64,000 nucleotides of DNA from Catellatospora vulcania (GTDB taxonomy: Bacteria; Actinomycetota; Actinomycetes; Mycobacteriales; Micromonosporaceae): the NCBI RefSeq assembly GCF_009720385.1, contig NZ_WARX01000006.1, positions 310,001 to 374,000 of the forward strand, in the 5' to 3' direction. Numbering within the stretch: the first letter of the stretch is position 1; each line of letters opens with the position of its first letter. A program made the position numbers and the translations under genes. The notes beneath the pieces were generated by a model. It ran no database searches. It was given only the letters and a program-made list of their open reading frames with translations, and was not told the DNA's origin. Shown piece by piece: positions 41,591 through 48,725 of this stretch.

Positions 41591-44554
41591 TCAGAAACCG
41601 CTGTTGCCGGGGCCGCGGTTGAGCGTGTAACCCAGCCGGTTGATCAATCCGCCGCTCGCGGCGCCGGAGACGGCGACGTACGTGACGTACGCGCTGCCCG
41701 CGGCGTTGAGCTCGATCCCGTACGTCCCGGCGCCGTTGACGGTGACGTGGTCGAGCGTGAGGTTGGTGATGTTGCGCTGGAAGCTGAGCAGGATGCCCTG
41801 GTAGGTGGAGTCGATGATGTCGACGTCCAAGACCTGGACCGGGGCCGTGATGTCGGTGGCCTCCGCGTAGATCCACAGCCCGCCGAGCGAGGAGTTCCAG
41901 TTGCGCTCGAAGCTCGACGTGCGGGTCAGCGTGTTGCGCTGCACCGAGGTCGTGTTGCTGAACGGCAGCGCCCCGTGCCAGGTGCTGATGGCGATGCCGG
42001 ACCCGGCGTACACCGAGTCGCTGATCAGGTTGTCCTCGATGCGGTTGCCGTTGCCGCCGTAGATCGCCGCGCCATTGGCCAGCATCGGCAGCGCCACCGT
42101 GTTGAAGGTGAACGCGCCGTTGGTGACCGGTGCCGAGTTGGACCACATGGCCAGCGCGTCGTCACCGGTGTTGCGCAGCGTGCTCTGGTCGACGCGCACG
42201 TTGGTCGCGCCGCCGTTGACGTTCACGCCGTCGGCGAAGATGTTGCGCATCCGGGTGCCGACGACGTACAGGCCGTTGGTGCCGGTGGACGGCCACATGC
42301 CGACCTTGGTGTGCTCCAGCCAGACGTTGCTGACCAGCGAGCCGGTGCCGAAGTTGCCCTCGATGCCGGCGTCGAACGCGCTGTCGTCGCGGTAGCGCAC
42401 GTCGCCGGCCAGGGTGAAGTCGGCCAGCCGCACGTTCGACCCGGTCGCGAAGAAGCCGCCCTTGCCGTTGGTGCCCCTGATGACGGTGTGCCATACGCCC
42501 GCGCCGCGCAGGGAGACGTTGGCGATGTTGACCCGCGCGTTCACGATGAACGTGCCGGCCGGCACCCACAGCCCCTTGCCCTGGCTCTGCGCCGCAGAGA
42601 TCGCGCTGTTGAACGCGTTGGTGTCGTCACCGCTGTCGTTGGCGACGGCCCCGTAGGAGGTCAGGTTCAGGAAGTCGGCCGGGGCGGACAGCGCCGCCGG
42701 GGCGACCTCGGCCTCGATCAGGTCGATCGTGTAGTACGCCGCCGACGAGGACGCGTCCTTCTGCAGCTTGATGACCGTGCCCGCCGGGTACGTGGTGCCC
42801 AGCAGCACCCGCACGTCGTCGAAGAACCGGTGCGGCTCGCCGCCCGCCGGGTTGTTGTTGTACGGGTAGGCCCCGTACACCCAGCTGTAGACCGAGCTGA
42901 GGCTGACGTCCTGGATCTTCGTCGAGCCCGCGTACAGCGCCAGCGGGTTGGTGTTGCCGGTGCCCGCCGCGTTGTCCGGGATCGAGTAGCGGATCACGAA
43001 CGCGTTCGCCGGCTTGGTCAGCGTGACCTGCACGTACTGCCCGGTCGAGGACAGCTTCACGGCCCGGCGGCCGGACGCCTCCGACGCCTCGGTCAGGTAG
43101 GCCCGGTTCGGCCCGATGACGGAGGCGTTGTTGCTGCCCGACTCCGCCTCGTAGACGGTGTACGGCAGGGTCGCGCCGCGGGTGGCCAGGGCCGTGCCGC
43201 TGCCGACGGTGACGTTGTCCAGCAGCACGTTGCCGGAGTCGCCCGAGTCGTACTGGTACCCGATGATGTTCAGCCCGGCGCGCAGGGTGAGGCTCTGCGC
43301 GGCGTTGAGCCAGCCCGAACCGGCGGGCAGCGCCAACTGGCCGGTCTTGAGGCCGTTGACGTACACCGACACCGTGCGGGCCGCGCCGTTGCTGTTGGTG
43401 TAGCGCAGCGTCACCGTGGTCGCCCCCGCCGTGGTGGCGTTGACGGTGCGGATGACCCGCGCGCCGGCCGTGGTCAGGCCGGTCACGTAACCGCTACCGG
43501 TGTAACCGCCGGTGCCGGTCGCGGTGGACGTGCCACCGGAGAGGAAACCGGTCTCCAGCTCGTACGCCACACCGGTGACCGGCGGGGTCGGGCTGGTGCT
43601 CGGGGTCGGCGACGGGCTGCTCGGCGGGGTCGTCCCGGACACGCTGATGTTGTCCAGGTTGATGTTGCCCGAGTCGGTGCTGTCGAACTTCATCGCGACC
43701 GTGTTGTTCCCGGCGTTGAGCGTGACGCCCTCGGCCGTGGTGCCCCAGGTGTCCCAGTTGGCGGTCGCCGGGAGGTTGATCTGGCGCAGCTTGGCGCCGT
43801 TGACGTACAGCGACAGGGTCATGTTCGCGCCGGTGCCGTTGGCGTAGCGCACCGTGACCGTGGCCGTGCCCGCGCTCGCGGTGCTCACGGTGAACGACGT
43901 GTTCGCATTGCCCTTGTTGCCATCGGTGTAACCGCCCACGAAACCGGAGCCGGTGAAGCCCGGGTGGTCGGTGGCCACGGTCGCGCCGCCGGACAGCGAA
44001 GCCGACTCGGCCTCGTACTGGCCCGCGGGCGGGGCCGCGATGTCGGCGACGGTCAGGCTGTCCAGGTTGACGTTGCCCGAGTCGGCCGTGTCGAACTTGT
44101 AGGACACGGTGCTGCTGCCGCCGGGCAGCGACACCGTCTCGACCTGGTTGCCCCAGGTGTCCCAGTTCGCGGTGGCGTTGAGGCTGATCTGCTTGAGCTT
44201 CGTGCCGTTGACGTACAGCGACAGGGTCTTGGTCGCCGTGGTGCCGTTGGCGTAGCGCAGGGTCAGCGTGCGGCTGGCCGTCCCGGACACGTTCACGGTG
44301 AACGTCAGGTTGGCGTTGCCCTTGTTCGTGTCGGTGTAGCCGCCCACGAACCCGGAACCGGTGTAACCGGTGTGGTCGGTGGCGACCACGGTCCCGCCGG
44401 CCCGCGCGGCCGACTCGGCCTGGTAGGTCGTCGTCGCGGCGGACGCGGGCAGGGCCGTGAGCAGGCCCGCGGCCAGGGTGAGCACGGCCGCGGCGAGAGC
44501 GGCCAGCAGGGTGCGAGCGGGGATGCGTGGAGCGGTGCGATGGTGCAGCGTCAT
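41591..44554 (-). CDS. Secreted GH87-like alpha-1,3-glucanase with three carbohydrate-binding modules
   Basis: Exported multidomain enzyme of 987 residues. After a signal peptide (to about 39) come two tandem CBM35/CBM6-like modules (about 40-160 and 165-290, each opening YxAESA and ending with DSGNxNLD), a Ser/Pro/Thr linker (about 300-330) and a third module (about 333-460). A beta-sandwich (SVIGPNRAYLTEASEASGRR) and a beta-helix with ADGVNVNGG (near 773) and NTGDDALAMW (near 796) complete it. The last two domains match the single-domain paralogue at 37955-39712. The modules should bind insoluble glucan. A hairpin upstream separates it from the transporter genes. Confidence 0.85.
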   Translation of the reverse strand: MTLHHRTAPRIPARTLLAALAAAVLTLAAGLLTALPASAATTTYQAESAARAGGTVVATDHTGYTGSGFVGGYTDTNKGNANLTFTVNVSGTASRTLTLRYANGTTATKTLSLYVNGTKLKQISLNATANWDTWGNQVETVSLPGGSSTVSYKFDTADSGNVNLDSLTVADIAAPPAGQYEAESASLSGGATVATDHPGFTGSGFVGGYTDGNKGNANTSFTVSTASAGTATVTVRYANGTGANMTLSLYVNGAKLRQINLPATANWDTWGTTAEGVTLNAGNNTVAMKFDSTDSGNINLDNISVSGTTPPSSPSPTPSTSPTPPVTGVAYELETGFLSGGTSTATGTGGYTGSGYVTGLTTAGARVIRTVNATTAGATTVTLRYTNSNGAARTVSVYVNGLKTGQLALPAGSGWLNAAQSLTLRAGLNIIGYQYDSGDSGNVLLDNVTVGSGTALATRGATLPYTVYEAESGSNNASVIGPNRAYLTEASEASGRRAVKLSSTGQYVQVTLTKPANAFVIRYSIPDNAAGTGNTNPLALYAGSTKIQDVSLSSVYSWVYGAYPYNNNPAGGEPHRFFDDVRVLLGTTYPAGTVIKLQKDASSSAAYYTIDLIEAEVAPAALSAPADFLNLTSYGAVANDSGDDTNAFNSAISAAQSQGKGLWVPAGTFIVNARVNIANVSLRGAGVWHTVIRGTNGKGGFFATGSNVRLADFTLAGDVRYRDDSAFDAGIEGNFGTGSLVSNVWLEHTKVGMWPSTGTNGLYVVGTRMRNIFADGVNVNGGATNVRVDQSTLRNTGDDALAMWSNSAPVTNGAFTFNTVALPMLANGAAIYGGNGNRIEDNLISDSVYAGSGIAISTWHGALPFSNTTSVQRNTLTRTSSFERNWNSSLGGLWIYAEATDITAPVQVLDVDIIDSTYQGILLSFQRNITNLTLDHVTVNGAGTYGIELNAAGSAYVTYVAVSGAASGGLINRLGYTLNRGPGNSGF

Positions 44555-44708
44555 TGCGTACTCCCTTCACTTGCGTCGGTGTGTCCCCCGTGGCGGTGGA
44601 ACCCGGCCGTCCGTCGCCGGGCGGCGACAGCAGACCGTGTTCCGGGCAGCACCGACCGGCCCCCGGGCATGGCGGAGCCGGGCGGCGGTGCGTGAGCGGA
44701 TCTACGAT

Positions 44709-44735
44709 CCGGCCGCCACCGGGCGGGGCGGCCGG
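44709..44735 (-). terminator. Hairpin after the permease genes
   Basis: Perfect 9-bp stem CCGGCCGCC/GGCGGCCGG, 13 bp beyond the stop of the MalG-type permease on the minus strand. It may end the transporter transcript before the glucanase genes or set a lower expression of them. Confidence 0.6.
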
Positions 44736-44747
44736 AAACTTGATGGG

Positions 44748-45635
44748 TTACCCCTTGAGGGCTCCCGCGGACAGGCCGTTGAGAATGCTGCGCTGGAAGA
44801 CCATGAAGATGACGACCATCGGGATGCTGGCGATGGCCAGGCCCGCGAACATCTCGTTGTTGGTGACCCGGCCGGTGCTGGCCAGGCGGCTCAGCGCCAC
44901 GCTGATGGTCTGGCCCTCCGCCTCCTGCAGGACCAGCAGCGGCCAGAGGAAGTCCTTCCAGGACCCGATGATCGCGAAGATGGAGACGACCGCCAGCACC
45001 GGGCGCGACAGCGGCAGGATGATGTGCCACAGCAGCCGCAGCCGCCCCGCGCCGTCGATGCCCGCCGAGTCCAGCAGGTCGTTCGGGATCTGGTCGAAGA
45101 AGCGCTTGAGCACGTAGATGTTGAACGCGTTCGCCGCGCCCGGCAGCCACAGCGCCCACGGGGTGTTGAGCAGGTTGACCCCGAAGATCGGCACCTCGGC
45201 GACGGTCAGGTAGGCGGGCACCAGCAGTGCCGCGGCGGGCAGCATCAGGCTGGCCAGCATGCCGCCCAGCACCACATTGCCGAGGATCGGCCGCAACTTC
45301 GACAGGGCGTACGCAGCCGCGACGTCGACGATCAGCTGGATGAGCCAGCCGCCGAGCGCGTAGAACGCCGTGTTGGCCAGGTAGCGGCCGATCTCCAGCC
45401 GCCGCCACGCCTCAAGATAGGTCTCGGGGTGCCACTCGGTCGGCCACAGCGTCGGCGACGGCTGCGCCAGCTCGATCGGCGTCTTCATCGCGCCGGTGAC
45501 CATCCAGTACAGCGGGAAGATGAAGGCCAGCACGAAGGCCACCGCCAGCGTGCCCAGCACCAGGCGGTAGATCAGTCGGCCGTTGCCGCGGCGCAGGTCG
45601 GCGTCGGAGATCAGGGATCGCGTCAGGGAACTCAT
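44748..45635 (-). CDS. Carbohydrate ABC transporter permease, MalG type
   Basis: Inner-membrane permease of 295 residues with six hydrophobic segments. The EAA-type coupling loop is DSAGIDGAGRLRLLWHIILP. The C-terminal KG end is typical of MalG-like CUT1 permeases. It lies 11 bp downstream of the MalF-type gene. With its partner it would import the oligosaccharide released by the GH87-like enzymes. No ATPase gene is present in the locus, so a shared MsiK-type ATPase elsewhere is expected, as in many actinomycetes. Confidence 0.93.
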   Translation of the reverse strand: MSSLTRSLISDADLRRGNGRLIYRLVLGTLAVAFVLAFIFPLYWMVTGAMKTPIELAQPSPTLWPTEWHPETYLEAWRRLEIGRYLANTAFYALGGWLIQLIVDVAAAYALSKLRPILGNVVLGGMLASLMLPAAALLVPAYLTVAEVPIFGVNLLNTPWALWLPGAANAFNIYVLKRFFDQIPNDLLDSAGIDGAGRLRLLWHIILPLSRPVLAVVSIFAIIGSWKDFLWPLLVLQEAEGQTISVALSRLASTGRVTNNEMFAGLAIASIPMVVIFMVFQRSILNGLSAGALKG

Positions 45636-45646
45636 CGGGGATCCTC

Positions 45647-46609
45647 TCAGTCGGCCTTGCGGGTGAGCCGCAGGTAGAGGGCCGAGAACGCGCCGAGCAC
45701 GATGAACAGGAGCACGCTCATCGCGGCGGCCATGCCGAAGTCGTGGTTGATGGTGAAGGCGTACCGGTAGATCAGCACCATCACCGTGATCGTCTCGGGG
45801 TTGGTGGTGCCGGTGAGCTGGAACGGCTCGATGAAGACCTGCATCGTGGCGACGATCTGCAGCAGCAGCAGGACCAGCATGATGAAGCGCATCTGCGGGA
45901 TGGTCACGTGCCGGATGCGCTGCCAGACGGTCGCGCCGTCGAGCTCGGCGGCCTCGTACAGCTCGCCCGGGATGCCGGCCAGGCCGGCCAGGTACATGAT
46001 GGTCGCGCCGCCCATGTTCGACCAGGTCGAGACCAGCACCAGCGAGATCATCGCCATCTTCGGCGACTGGTTCCAGTCGGAGGTCGGCAGGCCGACGCCG
46101 GACAGCACAGCGTTGAACAGGCCGTTGCCGGGGTCATAGAAGTACTGCCAGAGCAGCACGCTGACGATCGGCGGCAGCATCACCGGCAGGTACACCGCGA
46201 ACCGGAAGAAGCCCTTGGCGTGCCGGAACTCGTTGATGACCAGCGCCAGCACGAACGGCACCGCGAACCCGAACAGCAGCGCCAGGCCGGTGAACTCCAG
46301 CGTGTTCAGCCACGCGGTGGCGAACAGCGGATCGTCGAGCACGGCCGTGTAGTTGTCCATGCCGACCCAGATCGGGTCGGTGACGAAGTTGTCCTGCTGG
46401 AAGCTGAGGATGATGCCCTTGACCAGCGGCCACCAGGAGAACAGGGCGAAGCAGAGCAGGCCGGTCGCGAGGAACGCGTACGCCTGGAGGTTGTCCCCGA
46501 TTCTGCGGCGCAACCGCGCCGCGCGGGCCGAACCCGGCCCACCGGGCGCATCGGCGCGCCCCGTCCCCCGTGTCACCGCTGCCGAGCTCTGCGGCGCGAT
46601 CACCGTCAT
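45647..46609 (-). CDS. Carbohydrate ABC transporter permease, MalF type
   Basis: Inner-membrane permease of 320 residues with six hydrophobic segments and an extra 35-residue basic N-terminus. The coupling EAA loop reads YEAAELDGATVWQRIRHVTIP. The last segment ends LYLRLTRKAD, a common CUT1 end. It is downstream of the binding-protein gene, with a long hairpin in the 117-bp gap, and just upstream of the MalG-type gene. Confidence 0.93.
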   Translation of the reverse strand: MTVIAPQSSAAVTRGTGRADAPGGPGSARAARLRRRIGDNLQAYAFLATGLLCFALFSWWPLVKGIILSFQQDNFVTDPIWVGMDNYTAVLDDPLFATAWLNTLEFTGLALLFGFAVPFVLALVINEFRHAKGFFRFAVYLPVMLPPIVSVLLWQYFYDPGNGLFNAVLSGVGLPTSDWNQSPKMAMISLVLVSTWSNMGGATIMYLAGLAGIPGELYEAAELDGATVWQRIRHVTIPQMRFIMLVLLLLQIVATMQVFIEPFQLTGTTNPETITVMVLIYRYAFTINHDFGMAAAMSVLLFIVLGAFSALYLRLTRKAD

Positions 46610-46650
46610 CGTCTTGCTTCCTTCCCTGCTGTGCTGAACCTGGGGCAGGT

Positions 46651-46719
46651 GGGTCCCGGACCCGCGCCGGCGGACCGTCCTTCCAGACGTGCCACCGGCG
46701 CCCCCGCGGCCCGGGACCC
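46651..46719 (-). terminator. Stem-loop between binding protein and permease genes
   Basis: Two nested stems: outer arms GGGTCCCGG (46651-46659) and CCGGGACCC (46711-46719), and inner GCGCCGG with CCGGCGC. It starts 8 bp after the binding-protein stop. Such partial terminators usually make the binding protein more abundant than the permeases. Confidence 0.6.
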
Positions 46720-46726
46720 TACCGCG

Positions 46727-48085
46727 TCACTTGACGGTCGACAGGATCTGGTTGACCTGCTTCTCGGCGTCCGCCAGCAGCTTGGCGATGTCGGCGTTCT
46801 GGTCCGTCAGCACCTTCTGCATGGCCGTGTCCAGCACCGCATAGATCTGCTGCGCCAGCGGCGGCTCCAGCTTCAGCGGGATGGTGGTGGCGGTGGCGAG
46901 GAACGGCCCGAAGTTCTCCGACGGGATGTTGGCGTGCTTCTTGGTCGCCTCCTCCCACTTGGCCAGCGAGGCGCCGGTCCAGATGTTCGGCTGCGGGAGA
47001 CCCACGGGCTGGCCCTTGGCGGCCGCCTTCTCGTTGTCGGCCGCGATGCGGTCCGGGTCGAGCGCGCCGCCCTTGAAGGACAGCCAGGTCAGACCGGCCT
47101 TGATCTTCTCCGGACTGAGGCCGGCCTTGAACATGTAGCCGTCGCCGCCGCCCAGGGTGCCCTGGCCGCCGGGGATGCCGCCGAGACCGAAGTCCTCGTA
47201 CTTGGCCTTGTACTGGTTCACGATGACGGGGAAGTTGTCAGCGGAGCCGATGTACATGCCGAGCTTGCCCGACGCCATCATCTGCAGCAGGTCGGCCCAC
47301 TCGAGCAGCTGACGCTGGCCCATCGTGTTGTCCGTCCAGCGCATGTCCTTCAGCTGCTGCAGGACCTGCTTGCCCTTGTCGTTGTTGAAGGCGGCCCTCC
47401 AGGTGTCGCCTTCCTTGACCGCGACGTCACCGCCGACGGAGTACATTTCCGCGGTGAAGTGCCAGCCGCCGGTGTTGTTCTTGCTGTAGTCGCCGTAGCC
47501 GACGGTGCCGTTGCCCAGCGCCGCGATCTTCTTGGCCGCCTCACGGACCTCTTCCCAGGTCTTCGGCGGGCTGGCCGGGTCGAGACCGGCCTTGGTGAAC
47601 AGTGTCCGGTTGTAGACCAGGCCCAGCGAGTAGTTCGCCACCGGCACGCCGAAGATCTTGCCGTCGGAGCCGGTGAAGACCTTCATCAGGTCCGGCTTGA
47701 CGTCCTTGATCGACGGGAAGTCCGCCAGCTGCGCCGAGATGTCCTGCACCTGGCGCTTGGCGATCAGAGCCGCCGGGTCGGTCAGGTAGACGTAGAAGAC
47801 GTCCTCCAGCTGACCGCCGGCCAGCTTGGTGGCGAACGTCTGGGGGTCCATGAACCCCTCTTTGGCGTCAATCTTGATGTTCGGGTACTTGGCCTCGAAC
47901 GCCTTGACGTCGTCCTTGAAGTTCTGGTGGTTGACCGCGTCCGTCGCCGGGGGCATCCCGTTGACGGTGATGGTCACCGGACCGCTGGGGGTCTCCGGCT
48001 CCTCGCTGGCGCAGGCCGCGCCGAGCATCGTCGTGCCGGCCACCAGCGCGAGCGCCAGCGACTTGCCGAGCAAACGTCGGTTCAT
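46727..48085 (-). CDS. Sugar-binding lipoprotein of a CUT1 ABC importer
   Basis: Extracellular solute-binding protein (family 1) of 452 residues. The signal peptide ends in lipobox LGAAC (Cys25). Typical binding-protein features are DVFYVYLTDPAALIAKRQVQ and FGVPVANYSLGLVYNRTLFT, and the second lobe follows. ATG 48085 was chosen because MNRRLLGK starts a normal signal peptide. First gene of the transporter operon, with a LacI-type dyad about 207 bp upstream of its start. It probably binds the oligosaccharides made by the GH87-like enzymes; the sequence itself does not show the specificity. Confidence 0.92.
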   Translation of the reverse strand: MNRRLLGKSLALALVAGTTMLGAACASEEPETPSGPVTITVNGMPPATDAVNHQNFKDDVKAFEAKYPNIKIDAKEGFMDPQTFATKLAGGQLEDVFYVYLTDPAALIAKRQVQDISAQLADFPSIKDVKPDLMKVFTGSDGKIFGVPVANYSLGLVYNRTLFTKAGLDPASPPKTWEEVREAAKKIAALGNGTVGYGDYSKNNTGGWHFTAEMYSVGGDVAVKEGDTWRAAFNNDKGKQVLQQLKDMRWTDNTMGQRQLLEWADLLQMMASGKLGMYIGSADNFPVIVNQYKAKYEDFGLGGIPGGQGTLGGGDGYMFKAGLSPEKIKAGLTWLSFKGGALDPDRIAADNEKAAAKGQPVGLPQPNIWTGASLAKWEEATKKHANIPSENFGPFLATATTIPLKLEPPLAQQIYAVLDTAMQKVLTDQNADIAKLLADAEKQVNQILSTVK

Positions 48086-48291
48086 CGGTTCTCCGATCCC
48101 TTCTGTATGCACACCCCGGACCTCAGCCGGCCCGGCTGCTCCGGCAGCGGCGAGCGCTCCGGGTTGTTAATTGCGCATTGCGGCCGCGTCGCTCGGGGGT
48201 TACAGCGCCGTGGCGTGAGCAGAAGGATAGGCGCGCTCGCGCCCGGAAGTCCAGAGGATGACGCAAAAACGTGATGACTCGTTTGCCATCC

Positions 48292-48311
48292 ACTTGCACA
48301 GTCCCGCAAGT
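48292..48311. promoter_or_regulatory. LacI-type dyad before the sugar importer
   Basis: ACTTGC-N8-GCAAGT perfect 6-bp arms, sharing ACTTGC/GCAAG half-sites with the lacI-proximal operator. A further imperfect dyad (GCAAACG and CGTTTTTGC on the minus strand) lies at about 48262-48285 toward the gene. Probable control region of the alpha-glucan transporter operon. Confidence 0.5.
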
Positions 48312-48400
48312 TCGTGACTCATCGATATGACGCGCGATGAAGGGCGCGACCAGCGCAATCCCTAGATCGCCACCGCCCCCACACCCCCGCACGACCCCTT

Positions 48401-48475
48401 GATCGTCCGACTTGCCTGGCAGGTGTGCGTATCTTGCACGCCCATACCCCCACTTGCCAGGCAAGTCGAGCGATC
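48401..48475. repeat. Palindromic repeat, family D, copy 3
   Basis: Arms GATCGTCCGACTTGCCTGGC and GCCAGGCAAGTCGAGCGATC around a loop that again starts with TGTGCGTATCTTG. Lies upstream of the sugar importer promoter, in a 640-bp gap (48086-48725) that holds no gene. Confidence 0.85.
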
Positions 48476-48573
48476 ACCCACCCCGCACCCCGACGACCCA
48501 CGGCCCGACCACACGCGGCCCGGCGGCCCGGCGGCCCGCCCCGGCCGCGACCGCGCCCGCGCCCCACCCCAGG

Positions 48574-48715
<142 letters not shown>

Positions 48716-48725
48716 ACCGTGTTCG

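Noticed and set aside
41747-44695. A 982-codon plus-strand frame antisense to the CBM-GH87 gene.
   Set aside because: Composition is Arg/Val/Gly-rich noise, and the opposite strand has a full signal peptide, modules and catalytic motifs.
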